From contig JAETNR010000033.1 in NCBI GenBank assembly GCA_021772055.1, positions 1 to 49,644 on the forward strand: a stretch of DNA of 49,644 nt, in the 5' to 3' direction. Below the pieces are notes generated by a model. It was not told the origin of the DNA. It worked only from the letters and a program-made list of their open reading frames with translations, and ran no database searches. A program made the position numbers and the translations under genes. The DNA is from Blautia sp. Lineage in GTDB: Bacteria > Bacillota > Clostridia > Lachnospirales > Lachnospiraceae. Shown here in pieces: positions 40,452 to 49,644 of this stretch (position 1 is the first letter of the stretch; each line of letters opens with the position of its first letter).

Positions 40452-43400
40452 ATGAAAAAAGGGATTCTGGAAAGTCAGAAACTAAAAGGATGCCGCAGAG
40501 TTATGGCATTGGTTCTGGCCTCCGCCATGATTTTCTCATCGTCCGGAGTTCAGACGATGGCACAGGAGGAAGCAATAGAAGCAGCGGCAGAAGCACAGGC
40601 GGCAGCGGAAGCAGAAGCGGCACGCCAGGCGGCAGAGGCACAGGCGGCAGTGGAAGCGGAAGCGGCACGTCAGGCGGCAGAGGCACAGGCGGCAGCGGAA
40701 GCGGAAGCGGCACGTCAGGCGGCAGAGGCACAGGCAGCGGCAGATGCACAAGCGGCACGTCAGGCAGCAGAAGCACAGGCAGCGGCAGACGCAGAAGCGG
40801 CACGCCAGGCAGCAGAGGCGCAGGCTGCGGCAGACGCGGAAGCAGCACGTCAGGCAGCAGAGACCCAGGCAGCAGCAGACGCGGAAGCGGCACGCCAGGC
40901 AGCAGAAGCTCAGGCGGCAGAGAACAGGGAGTCCGGCACGGAGAATACAGAGTCATCCGGCTCTAAAGAGACAAATGAACAGGTAAATGACGGCAGGCTT
41001 GTTTTAAAACTGAAAGCAGCAGGCACGTCTGAGGATGGCTATGCAAAACTGAAAGCAGAATATACTTTGAGCCAGGAAAGCCAGTTCGCCAGCGTAGATG
41101 CAAGAATCTATGTGAATAATGAGAATGCAGCATATCCGCAGTTTGACAACCAGGGAAATTATACGGATCCGGCAAGCGGAAGGCATTTTGTCTTATGGAA
41201 AGATGAGAACGGAGCAACTTATATTGGCTATACCCTGAAACCAGGCGAGAGCTTCCAGCAGGAATTCCTGGTTGCAGATCTGAGCGTTGCAGCAGGAGAA
41301 TCCTCTTCCTTTACTGCCCGGATTTATGCAATTGGCGCAATTCCCAAGAACAGCACGGTTCAGGAGAGTGAAGTATCTTTGAGTTATGCAGTACCGGCTG
41401 AAGAAACGGTTGGGGATGAAAATTCGGAAGCAGGAGAAGAGACAGCTGGGGAGACTTCAGAGGAAGAAGGAGCTGAGCCAGAAGAGGAAACTCCGAGTGA
41501 AGAGGGAGCTGAGCCAGAAGAGGAAACTCCGAGTGAAGAAGGAACTGAGCCAGAAGAGGAAACTCCGAGTGAAGAAGGATCCGGGCCAGAAGAGGAAACT
41601 CCGAGCGAAGAAGGAACTGAGTCAGAAGATGTTCCGGAGGAAGAGGAAACGGACGTTGTATACGGAACAGAGTTCTCGTATTCTGATGGAAATGTAATGG
41701 TAACGGCAGTAGCATCACCGGAGGCAAAGATCCCAGCAAACGCTGAACTAAGAGCGGATGCAATTCCGGCGGAAAGTGCTGTATTTGAAAATGCAGTTAA
41801 TCAGGCGGAAAGCCAGCTTGGTACTCCGGAAAATTACGTGGCAGAGTATGTCTTCTACGACATTTACTTTATGGTAGATGGACAGAAAATCGAGCCGGAA
41901 GACGGTACTGTTAGCGTAACGATTGAATTTGTAACACCAATATTTGCAGAGTCAAAAGAAGTGGCTGAAGATTATTCTGCAATACATATCACGGAAAGCA
42001 ATGATGTTGAGGTTGTCACGGACAGCGTATCTGTGAATGAAAACGGAGCGGTAGAAGCGTTGGGTTTTACTACAGATAGTTTCTCTCCTTTTGGTGTGAG
42101 AAGATTGCTGGCAGACCCAGAGGCAGTGCCGTATGCTGGGGATGAGACTCCACTGTCTATCAATGATAACTGTACTTTTTCTTATTCTATTAAGATTAAT
42201 GATAAAAACTATTATGGAACTCCTGTAGAGCGTGGCTCTAAGGTTACGGTTGAGGTTAAGTATGCTTTTGATGATACTGGTGTGAAACCCAAACCGTGGG
42301 TAAAATATGATAAAGGTACTAATGAGATTACTGAGTCTGGAAATCTGAGATGGATATATGATATACAAGATGTAAGTAATATCTTTGCAAATGCCGGAAT
42401 TGCTATGTCTGATTTGGAATCCAGCGGAACTATTCTGGATAAGGATAATAAATCTGCAGGAACATACACAGTAAATGGTACACAGGTTACTTTTGAATAT
42501 GATCCTGAGTGGGTGAGGACACACTCCAATAATATAAGCGGAACGTTTCGTATAAGTGGTACCATTGACGAAAAGCAGACAGAAGACGATGGCGAGATTA
42601 GATTGCCATTGGGTGATTATGGCATTACTATTAAGCTGGAAAACGGTGACCTGAAGCTTGAGAAAAGCTATACGGTAGATACGGATGGAAATCTGGTATT
42701 TACTATCGTGATTAAAGCAGAAAAAACAGTATTAAAGAATATTGCTATTACGGATACTATGACCGGGGATCTGCAGTTTATATGGAATAGTTTTACGGCT
42801 CAAGATTCTAAAGGAGCTCCTGTTGCGTTAGAAATACAGCAGACAGAAGATAATCCGCAGAAGATTATAATTAAACTTCCTGAAACCTTTGATAATAATG
42901 TCCCGTTCAATCCGATTGAGCCAGGAAATGATGTGACGATTACCTATAAAGTTAATCCCAAAAAGGCTGATGGAACTGTGGGGCAAGGAACTAATACCGC
43001 GACCGGAACCGGAACCGGGCCTGGTACTGGAGAAGGAACCGGCACTGGAACCGGAGAAATTGATGTTAATCCGAGTGAGGATTATACGCTTACAAAGTCT
43101 GGCGAGCCTTTGGAGAATAATATTCTTAAATATACGATTAAGGTAAATGAACTTGGGCAGAAGCTCAATAACGGCGATCCCCTGACCTTAACGGACTGGC
43201 TTGATAAAGATAAAGTGCTGTATAATTTTGGAACTGCGAGCATCGTAGATAAAAATGGAAAGCCTGTGGAGGATGCATCCATTCAGTATAGGGATGGCGT
43301 GCTTATCTTTACATTGCCGGATGAGATGGCAATAACGGTTTCTTATACGGTTACAGTTCTGGGAGATAGTAATACAACAGTTTCGGTTACGAATAAGGCA

Positions 43401-46400
43401 GAGCTTACGGGTGGCTGGGACGCAGAGACAACGGATGAGGTCTTTATCAAATCTTCTACAGCAACCATAACCGGTGAGAGTGGTACTGTGAGACTTACGA
43501 AGATTGGTGCGTATTCGATATCTACAGAGACAGGTACAGCGATTCCCAGATTACAGGGTGCAGTATTTGAACTGCATGATGGTATAGACGATCATCTTGT
43601 AGAAACAGCTACAACGGATGAGAGTGGTTCTTTGACCTTCGGAGAGACGAAGCATTTAGACTTGAATCATCTTTATTATTTCATAGAGATAGAAGCCCCT
43701 AAGGCAGGGGTTGGCAATAATCCGAGAGATTATATTCTTGATGGCACACGCCGATATTTTTATATTAATGTGTTCGGACTGAATGATGCTGAAAAAGCAA
43801 CAGCAGAAAGATTGATAAATGAAGGCTACACAGTAGTGCCGGTTTCTGACGGTGGAAGTCTTGAACCAATCAACAACTATCGTGTTCCAGATCCTGTAGA
43901 GATACCGCTGAAGGCAATCAAATGGTTAGACGGAGCTGCTACAGATACAACGTTTAGTTTCCTGAGAAAGTTTGTCGGATATGAGCCGAAAACGACAGGA
44001 TCGAATCCGAAGCCATATGTTCCGGAAGAAGGATATAATATAGAAAGTGAGTATCCAGAATATTCTAAGGAAAATGGCGCTGACGGAACGATAGATTTTG
44101 GAACGCTTAAATTTAAATATGAAGGAACCTATACGTTTGCGATTGAAGAAACAGCAAAAGAAGGAAATTATTTCTTCGATGGAAGAAAATACAACATTGT
44201 TTTTACTGTGGAAAGAAGCAGTACACATGGAAACCTCGTAATTTCTTCTGTAAAAGTAAATAATAGGGATATGGGAGAAACCAGAGACCTTGAAAAGCTT
44301 GCAGAACAAATTAAAGATAATGTTGTTTTCAAGAATGCAACAAAAACAGGTTTCAGCCTGACGAAGAACACGAAGACATCCGTATCAAAGGATGAAGTAT
44401 TTACATTTGATGTAAGCATTGCAGACATTACAAGCAGTATCAACTTTGATTGGAACAGTGTGACATGGACGAATGCTAAGTCAGTTGTGAAGCAGGATAA
44501 TTCTACAGTAAGGGTTCAACTTGAGCTGGCTGTGGGCACACAGGCAAAAACCGTAAGCTGCGATGGAATTCCGGCAGGTTCAAAGATTACGGTACAGGAA
44601 ATCGATCTTCCAAATGGATGGACAATTGTAGAAAATGAAAGTGCACTGGAAATTAGTAAAGCTGCAATCAACAAAAACAGTAATGTTCTGACTGTCACAA
44701 ATGAGTACAGCGCTGAGGGTTCCTGGAAACCATCAGCTAAGAAGGCGTTCAATCGTCCGTACAAAAACAACGAGACGTTTACGTATGAGATTAGTGAAAC
44801 AACGGAAGACAGCAAGCCAATTGCATACGGAACGAGTGGAGCAGATGGAATCGTACACTTTGTTGCAGATGGTAATTCAAGTAACGAGGAGTTCCGGAAA
44901 AAATATACGGAAGAAGGCACATATACTTACTTTATTAAAGAGACCAAAGAAACGGACAGCACTATCATCTACGATGAAGCGGTGTACAAAGTTGTTGTGA
45001 CGGTTACGGATAATGACCATGACGGTAACTTGTATGTAACAGAAGCACGTTATAAAAAGGAAAAAGCTTCCGGTGAGTATGCAGAGTATCATGGTGAAGT
45101 TGCATTTCAGAATACGTATACCGGAACAATAGAATGGGCGCCGACAGCTACAAAGACTCTGGAAAAAATCGACCGTGATGGAGAGACATTTACTTTTAAT
45201 CTCTATGAGGGCGATTATACGCAGAGAGACGTATCAGGTGTTAAACCTGTGAGGACAGGAACCAACAAAGCGGGTTCAGCAGTTACGTTTGATGATAGGA
45301 TTACGTATAATACATCAGACCTTAAACTTGTTGATGAGAAGGGGGACTCAGTTAAGAACACCTATATCTACACCTTGATGGAGAATGCCGGCAGCCATGC
45401 TCATATGAAATACGATGATACCAGATATAAAATCAAAGTTCAGGTATTTTATAATCAGCAGTCGGGCAGTCTGGAAATAACAGAGACATACGAAAAGTAT
45501 GTTAATGGCGAAAAGGTTCCAGAGAATCCGACAGGTGCAGGATTTGTAAACAAATACGAAGGAAGCACAGCGTGGACTCCTGAGGCTAATAAGGTATTGA
45601 CAGGCCGAGACATTACGGAAGGAGAGTTTACCTATACCGTAATCGAGACCAATGAAAATTGGCAGGAACTTGAAAATGGAAACAGTACGGCCGGATACGT
45701 GAAAGCCGGGACAGAAGGAAATGACACAGAAATTGTGTTTGATTCAATTTCCTATGATCAGAAAGACCTCGGCACGAACGGTGAATCTGTGACGTATTAT
45801 TATGTTATCAAAGAGGATAAGGCAGGTACGACTGAGAATGGTGTTACCTACGATTCTGCAATATATAAGGTAAAGGTTTCTGTCGGAAAGGATACAAATG
45901 GAAATCTTGCAGCAACTCCGGAATATCTGGAAATTACGGATACTGTTCCCACATTTGAGAACAGTTATGCGGCATCGGGAGACTGGAGTCCGAATGTAAC
46001 CAAGACGTTGACCGGACGTGACTTTAACGCTGATGAAAAGTTCACCTTTGAGATCAGAGAAGGAAATAATGTAGTAGCGACAGGTACTGCTGCAGCCAAT
46101 GGAAAAGTTACTTTTGACCCGGAAAAAATTGCGTATACTACAGATGCAAGTAAAATAGATACAGATAACCCGGATCTTGCTAAAAGAGTCTATTCAGTGG
46201 GAGAACATACTTATACGATCCATGAAGTACGTCCTAAGGATGAAGACAATCAGGAAGTGACTCAGAAGGATGGCATTACCTATCCGGCGGATCAGACGGT
46301 AACGGTAACAGTAGCGGATAAGGATACGAATAAAGATGGAGTTCTGATTGTAAACGCAAGTGATGAAGGGACACCTTCTGAGTTTGTAAATGCATACCAT

Positions 46401-49352
46401 TCAGATGCGTTCTGGGTTCCGAATGTAGCCAAGACGCTGACGGGCCGTGATTTTAATTCTGGTGAAGAATTTACCTTTGAGGTCAGAGAGGGCGATGCTG
46501 TTGTGGCAACAGGTACTACAACAGGTACTTCAAAAGCAACAGAAGAGGGCTGCGAAAAGGCAGTTACTTTTACACCGGAACAGATTACGTATACGACTGA
46601 CGAGGAACAGGTAGACCATACGAATGGGGTCTATCTGGCGAGTGAAGACGAATCCGAAACACATACCTATACGATCCATGAGGTAAGGCCTACAGATGAA
46701 AGCGGTACGGAAGTGGAGCAGAAGGATGGTATTACTTATCCGGCGGATCAGACGGTAAAGGTGACAACGAGCTATGATAAGCAAACTGGAAAGTTGACAG
46801 TAACGGCAGACGATACTGGTAAACCTTCTGTGTTTGTGAATCAGTATGAAGCTAAGAAAGAATGGGCACCGGAAGTGACGAAAACACTGGTAGGCCGTGA
46901 CTTCTTAGTTGGTGAGAGCTTTACTTTCCAAGTGAGACATCAGGGGACGAATGAGATTGTTTCTACTGGCACAGTTACCGGAGGCAAAGATGGTATACCG
47001 AAAGCTATTGAATTTACGGATATCGTATATACTCAGAAGGATATCGGTAAGACCTATATATATGAAATTACCGAGGAAATAGGCGGCGGATATTTGCAGT
47101 ATTCAAAGACTGTGATTTCTGCAGCTGTACAGATTACGGATGCAGGAAATGGAAAACTGGATGTGACTGCAACATATTCTACGGAGGATGTGAACTTTAC
47201 CAATATTTATAATGCTCGCGGTTCATGGATACCGGAAGCAGAAAAAGTCTTTGATGGGGAATATAATGGCCGCAGATTCTACTATGATGTAGTAGAAGGC
47301 GAGGGCGATGCCTGCAAGGTAGTTTCAACAGGCTACAATACTGCGGATGGGAAGATTACTTTTATGCCGATTTATTATCTTGAAAATGAGGCTGGACGTC
47401 ATACATATATCATCAAAGAGGTTGCATTCCCGGAGAGTGGTATAGCATATGATACAGCCGAGTTTAAGGTAGTAGTCGATGTTGCGGATGACGGCTCCGG
47501 AATGCTGATACCGACGGTAGTAGAAGAAGAAAGTCAGACAGCAAAGTTTGAGAATAAAGTAATCAAATTCAATGTAAACAAGGTAGAGCTTGGAAGCGGA
47601 AAAGAAGTGGCAGGAGCAGAACTGACCGTATTGGATAAGGACGGCAGGGTAGTCGACAAGTGGATATCCGAAGAGGGCAAGACACATGACTTCGGAGATA
47701 AACTGAAGGCAGGCGAGAGTTATACACTGAAAGAGACGGTAGCACCGGAAGGATATGCATACACTACAGACATTGAGTTTACAGTAAAAGCAGACGGAAC
47801 GATCGAGACAACTGCAAATACTACAAAGGATGAGGACGGAAATGTAACTTATCTGGTAGAAGATGCAAAGCTGCACTTTAACGTAAACAAGGTAGAACTT
47901 GGAAACGGAAAAGAAGTGGCAGGAGCAGAACTGACCGTACTCGATAAGGATGGTAAGGTAGTCGATAAGTGGGTATCTGAAGAGGGCAAGACCCATGACT
48001 TCGGAGATAAACTGAAGGCAGGAGAGAGCTATACCCTGAAAGAGACGGTAGCACCGGAAGGATATGCATATACTACAGACATTGCGTTTACGGTAGGAGA
48101 AGACGGAAAGATTACCACAGACGCAAAGACTACCACCGATGCGGACGGAAACGTAACCTATCTGGTAGAGGACGCGAAGCTGCACTTCAATGTAAACAAG
48201 GTAGACCTTGGAAGCGGCGAGGAAGTTGCAGGAGCAGAACTGACAGTAGTCGATAAAGACGGGAATGTAATAGATAGCTGGGTATCTGAAGCAGGCAAAC
48301 TCCATGACTTCGGAGATAAGCTGAAGGCAGGCGAGAGCTACACCCTGAAAGAGACGGTGGCTCCGAAAGAATATGCGTATACAAAAGACATTGCGTTTAC
48401 GGTAGGAAAAGACGGAACCATCACAGCAGCTGCCAATACTACGACAGATGCCAACGGAAATATTGTTTACCTGGTAGAGGACGCGAAGCTGCATTTCTAT
48501 GTGGATAAAGTAGAACTTGGAAGCGGAAAAGAAATCGCAGGAGCCGAGCTGGCATTACTTGACAAGGAAGGTAATTTAATAGATAAGTGGGTATCTGAAG
48601 AAGGTAAGACGCACGACGTTGGCGATAAGCTGGAGGCGGGCGAGAGCTACACTCTGAGGGAGACTGTGGCACCGGATGGGTATGTGTATACAACAGATAT
48701 CGAGTTTACGGTAGAAAAAGACGGAACTATTACAACAACCGCAAATACTACGAAGGATGAGCACGGAAACGTAACCTGTCTGGTAGAGGATGCAAAGCTG
48801 CACTTTAACGTAAACAAGGTAGAACTTGGAAACGGAAAAGAAGTTGCAGGAGCAGAACTGACCGTACTCGATAAAGACGGGAATGTAGTAGATAAATGGG
48901 TATCCGAAGAAGGCAAGACACATGACTTCGGAGATAAACTGAAGGCAGGCGAGAGTTATACACTGAAAGAGACAGTAGCACCGGAAGGATATGCATACAC
49001 TACAGATATTGAGTTTACGGTGGGAGAAGACGGAAAGATCACCACAGATGCGAAGACTACCACCGATGCGGACGGAAACGTAACTTATCTGGCGGAAGAC
49101 GCGAAGCTGCACTTCAACGTAAACAAGGTAGAGCTTGGAAGCGGAAAAGAAGTTGCAGGAGCCGAGCTGACTGTATTTGACAAAGAAGGCAATGTAATAG
49201 ATAAGTGGATCTCAGAAGAAGGAAAGACGCATGACTTCGGAGATAAGCTGAAGGCAGGCGAGAGTTATACTTTGAAAGAGACGGCAGCGCCTAAAGGATA
49301 TGCTTATACAACGGATATTGCCTTTAAGGTAAATACAGACGGAACGAGCTGA
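40452..49352 (+). CDS. giant secreted surface adhesin with pilin-isopeptide and Cna-B/SpaA repeat domains, interrupted by a frameshift
   Basis: A 2966-codon frame, strong ribosome-binding site AAAGGAGGA. Order: signal peptide (residues 1-37); Ala/Gln-rich tandem repeat (about 56-160); a beta domain (about 180-315); Glu/Pro repeat stalk (about 338-385); a long beta-rich part (about 400-1010) with a Gly/Thr linker near 850; a Cna-B/SpaA domain (about 1015-1150). Then come about nine pilin isopeptide-linkage (FctA/Spy0128-like) modules (about 1150-2370), each opening with a W-x-P-x-x-x-K-x-L pattern and ending in a YxIxE-type strand. Last are near-identical 103-residue SpaA-type repeats with AGAELTV and YTLKETVAPEGY. 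Lys and Glu residues of internal isopeptide bonds are expected there. The frame ends at 49352 through a deletion, and the repeats continue in another frame, so the C-terminal anchor lies beyond the window. Probably wall-bound and phase-variable. Confidence 0.85.
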   Translation: MKKGILESQKLKGCRRVMALVLASAMIFSSSGVQTMAQEEAIEAAAEAQAAAEAEAARQAAEAQAAVEAEAARQAAEAQAAAEAEAARQAAEAQAAADAQAARQAAEAQAAADAEAARQAAEAQAAADAEAARQAAETQAAADAEAARQAAEAQAAENRESGTENTESSGSKETNEQVNDGRLVLKLKAAGTSEDGYAKLKAEYTLSQESQFASVDARIYVNNENAAYPQFDNQGNYTDPASGRHFVLWKDENGATYIGYTLKPGESFQQEFLVADLSVAAGESSSFTARIYAIGAIPKNSTVQESEVSLSYAVPAEETVGDENSEAGEETAGETSEEEGAEPEEETPSEEGAEPEEETPSEEGTEPEEETPSEEGSGPEEETPSEEGTESEDVPEEEETDVVYGTEFSYSDGNVMVTAVASPEAKIPANAELRADAIPAESAVFENAVNQAESQLGTPENYVAEYVFYDIYFMVDGQKIEPEDGTVSVTIEFVTPIFAESKEVAEDYSAIHITESNDVEVVTDSVSVNENGAVEALGFTTDSFSPFGVRRLLADPEAVPYAGDETPLSINDNCTFSYSIKINDKNYYGTPVERGSKVTVEVKYAFDDTGVKPKPWVKYDKGTNEITESGNLRWIYDIQDVSNIFANAGIAMSDLESSGTILDKDNKSAGTYTVNGTQVTFEYDPEWVRTHSNNISGTFRISGTIDEKQTEDDGEIRLPLGDYGITIKLENGDLKLEKSYTVDTDGNLVFTIVIKAEKTVLKNIAITDTMTGDLQFIWNSFTAQDSKGAPVALEIQQTEDNPQKIIIKLPETFDNNVPFNPIEPGNDVTITYKVNPKKADGTVGQGTNTATGTGTGPGTGEGTGTGTGEIDVNPSEDYTLTKSGEPLENNILKYTIKVNELGQKLNNGDPLTLTDWLDKDKVLYNFGTASIVDKNGKPVEDASIQYRDGVLIFTLPDEMAITVSYTVTVLGDSNTTVSVTNKAELTGGWDAETTDEVFIKSSTATITGESGTVRLTKIGAYSISTETGTAIPRLQGAVFELHDGIDDHLVETATTDESGSLTFGETKHLDLNHLYYFIEIEAPKAGVGNNPRDYILDGTRRYFYINVFGLNDAEKATAERLINEGYTVVPVSDGGSLEPINNYRVPDPVEIPLKAIKWLDGAATDTTFSFLRKFVGYEPKTTGSNPKPYVPEEGYNIESEYPEYSKENGADGTIDFGTLKFKYEGTYTFAIEETAKEGNYFFDGRKYNIVFTVERSSTHGNLVISSVKVNNRDMGETRDLEKLAEQIKDNVVFKNATKTGFSLTKNTKTSVSKDEVFTFDVSIADITSSINFDWNSVTWTNAKSVVKQDNSTVRVQLELAVGTQAKTVSCDGIPAGSKITVQEIDLPNGWTIVENESALEISKAAINKNSNVLTVTNEYSAEGSWKPSAKKAFNRPYKNNETFTYEISETTEDSKPIAYGTSGADGIVHFVADGNSSNEEFRKKYTEEGTYTYFIKETKETDSTIIYDEAVYKVVVTVTDNDHDGNLYVTEARYKKEKASGEYAEYHGEVAFQNTYTGTIEWAPTATKTLEKIDRDGETFTFNLYEGDYTQRDVSGVKPVRTGTNKAGSAVTFDDRITYNTSDLKLVDEKGDSVKNTYIYTLMENAGSHAHMKYDDTRYKIKVQVFYNQQSGSLEITETYEKYVNGEKVPENPTGAGFVNKYEGSTAWTPEANKVLTGRDITEGEFTYTVIETNENWQELENGNSTAGYVKAGTEGNDTEIVFDSISYDQKDLGTNGESVTYYYVIKEDKAGTTENGVTYDSAIYKVKVSVGKDTNGNLAATPEYLEITDTVPTFENSYAASGDWSPNVTKTLTGRDFNADEKFTFEIREGNNVVATGTAAANGKVTFDPEKIAYTTDASKIDTDNPDLAKRVYSVGEHTYTIHEVRPKDEDNQEVTQKDGITYPADQTVTVTVADKDTNKDGVLIVNASDEGTPSEFVNAYHSDAFWVPNVAKTLTGRDFNSGEEFTFEVREGDAVVATGTTTGTSKATEEGCEKAVTFTPEQITYTTDEEQVDHTNGVYLASEDESETHTYTIHEVRPTDESGTEVEQKDGITYPADQTVKVTTSYDKQTGKLTVTADDTGKPSVFVNQYEAKKEWAPEVTKTLVGRDFLVGESFTFQVRHQGTNEIVSTGTVTGGKDGIPKAIEFTDIVYTQKDIGKTYIYEITEEIGGGYLQYSKTVISAAVQITDAGNGKLDVTATYSTEDVNFTNIYNARGSWIPEAEKVFDGEYNGRRFYYDVVEGEGDACKVVSTGYNTADGKITFMPIYYLENEAGRHTYIIKEVAFPESGIAYDTAEFKVVVDVADDGSGMLIPTVVEEESQTAKFENKVIKFNVNKVELGSGKEVAGAELTVLDKDGRVVDKWISEEGKTHDFGDKLKAGESYTLKETVAPEGYAYTTDIEFTVKADGTIETTANTTKDEDGNVTYLVEDAKLHFNVNKVELGNGKEVAGAELTVLDKDGKVVDKWVSEEGKTHDFGDKLKAGESYTLKETVAPEGYAYTTDIAFTVGEDGKITTDAKTTTDADGNVTYLVEDAKLHFNVNKVDLGSGEEVAGAELTVVDKDGNVIDSWVSEAGKLHDFGDKLKAGESYTLKETVAPKEYAYTKDIAFTVGKDGTITAAANTTTDANGNIVYLVEDAKLHFYVDKVELGSGKEIAGAELALLDKEGNLIDKWVSEEGKTHDVGDKLEAGESYTLRETVAPDGYVYTTDIEFTVEKDGTITTTANTTKDEHGNVTCLVEDAKLHFNVNKVELGNGKEVAGAELTVLDKDGNVVDKWVSEEGKTHDFGDKLKAGESYTLKETVAPEGYAYTTDIEFTVGEDGKITTDAKTTTDADGNVTYLAEDAKLHFNVNKVELGSGKEVAGAELTVFDKEGNVIDKWISEEGKTHDFGDKLKAGESYTLKETAAPKGYAYTTDIAFKVNTDGTS
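40617..40931 (+). repeat. 45-bp coding tandem repeat, Ala/Gln-rich helix
   Basis: Seven units of 15 residues based on AARQAAEAQAAVEAE, with small changes (D for E, T for A). It encodes an amphipathic helix or coiled coil at the start of the adhesin, and the DNA is rich in GCG/GCA codons. Such repeats can change copy number. Confidence 0.9.
41463..41606 (+). repeat. 36-bp coding tandem repeat, Glu/Pro-rich stalk
   Basis: Four units of EEGAEPEEETPS (variants GTEP, GSGP) and a fifth partial unit. Typical of extended linkers in wall-spanning surface proteins. Confidence 0.9.
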
Positions 49353-49644
49353 CCGTATTTGATAAAGAAGGTAATGTGGTAGATAAGTGGATCTCAGAAG
49401 AAGGCAAAACACATGACTTTGGCGATAAGCTGGAGGTAGGAGAGAGCTATACGCTGAAAGAGACGGTAGCGCCTGACGGATATGCCTATACAACGGATAT
49501 TGCCTTTAAGGTAAATGAAGACGGAACAGTAGAATCCACAGCGAAGGCTGCAGCAGATGCCGATGGAAATATCGTATATCTGGTAGAGGATGCGAAGCTG
49601 CACTTTAACGTAAACAAGGTAGATCTTGTAACCGGAGAGGAAGT
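47562..49644 (+). repeat. 309-bp tandem repeats (103-residue SpaA/Cna-B-type domains)
   Basis: Unit starts at 47562, 47871, 48180, 48489, 48798 and 49107 are exactly 309 bp apart. The next repeat should start at 49416 but is at 49598 because the sixth and seventh units are fused with 127 bp missing. Units are close to identical in DNA (for example the YTLKETVAPEGYAYTTD block). One unit (48489) is the most divergent. The array continues beyond the window. Confidence 0.92.
49346..49644 (+). pseudogene. continuation of the adhesin repeats in a shifted frame
   Basis: From 49346 the open frame reads ELTVFDKEGNVVDKWISEEG, then GESYTLKETVAPDGYAYTTD and LHFNVNKVDL, the next SpaA-type repeat, and runs off the window. 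It is one frame away from the main ORF. Compared with the 309-bp repeat spacing, 127 bp are missing at the joint, so this is the same gene after a repeat-mediated deletion or a misassembled repeat. Confidence 0.8.

Noticed and set aside
40617..41606. Short regular repeats that might suggest a CRISPR array
   Set aside because: They are contiguous, in frame, without unique spacers, and encode Ala/Gln- and Glu/Pro-rich segments of the adhesin.
47325..48494. Long minus-strand open frame of 389 codons inside the adhesin repeats
   Set aside because: It is the mirror of the 309-bp coding repeats. It has no ribosome-binding site and its pseudo-repeats have the same period.

Overview
The window looks like the chromosome of a gut-type Lachnospiraceae (Clostridia, Firmicutes), possibly Blautia or a close relative. 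This is inferred from the gene families, the strong AGGAGG ribosome-binding sites, and a housekeeping order that I remember as common in that family (cvfB, dnaE, pfkA, ktrB, ktrA, rRNA methylase, nfeD, SPFH, argF, birA, DUF6145, dusB). No rRNA, tRNA, CRISPR array or intact insertion sequence was seen.

Region 1 (1-7.5 kb) is a decaying polymorphic-toxin (RHS/YD-repeat) locus. It starts with the 3' end of a toxin carrying an HHIVAQ nuclease-like tail and its putative immunity gene. A frameshifted papain-fold-like toxin tail with a putative immunity gene follows, then a holin and broken endolysin, an RHS YD-repeat remnant, a frameshifted LprI-domain protein, a solitary ABC-type ATPase and a frameshifted DUF4303-like gene. 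Most of the genes are broken.

Region 2 (7.5-20.4 kb) is metabolic and accessory. A secreted GH106 rhamnosidase-like enzyme lies divergent from a truncated AraC regulator. Then come an XRE regulator, an L-cysteine desulfidase, a Mn2+ (yybP-ykoY) riboswitch in front of a flotillin, a cytoplasmic GH78 alpha-L-rhamnosidase divergent from an intact AraC regulator, and a Fic gene with an internal deletion. The two rhamnosidases suggest use of rhamnose-bearing glycans outside and inside the cell.

Region 3 (20.4-23.6 kb) holds envelope functions: a VanY-type carboxypeptidase, and an apparent operon of a small secreted Ca-loop protein, an ECF sigma factor and a membrane RsgI-like anti-sigma factor.

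Region 4 (23.6-36.7 kb) is a dense block of intact housekeeping genes with one-base stop/start overlaps (pfkA/ktrB, argF/birA).

Region 5 (36.7-49.6 kb) is surface-related. It has a frameshifted XRE-type gene, a LytTR response regulator convergent with a 7TM GHKL kinase, and a giant repeat-rich Cna-B/pilin-isopeptide adhesin running off the window. A 20-bp-spaced direct repeat with CAGTT cores lies between the divergent kinase and adhesin-side promoters and is a good candidate for the regulator's binding site. The adhesin frame is broken at about 49,345 by loss of 127 bp relative to its 309-bp repeat.
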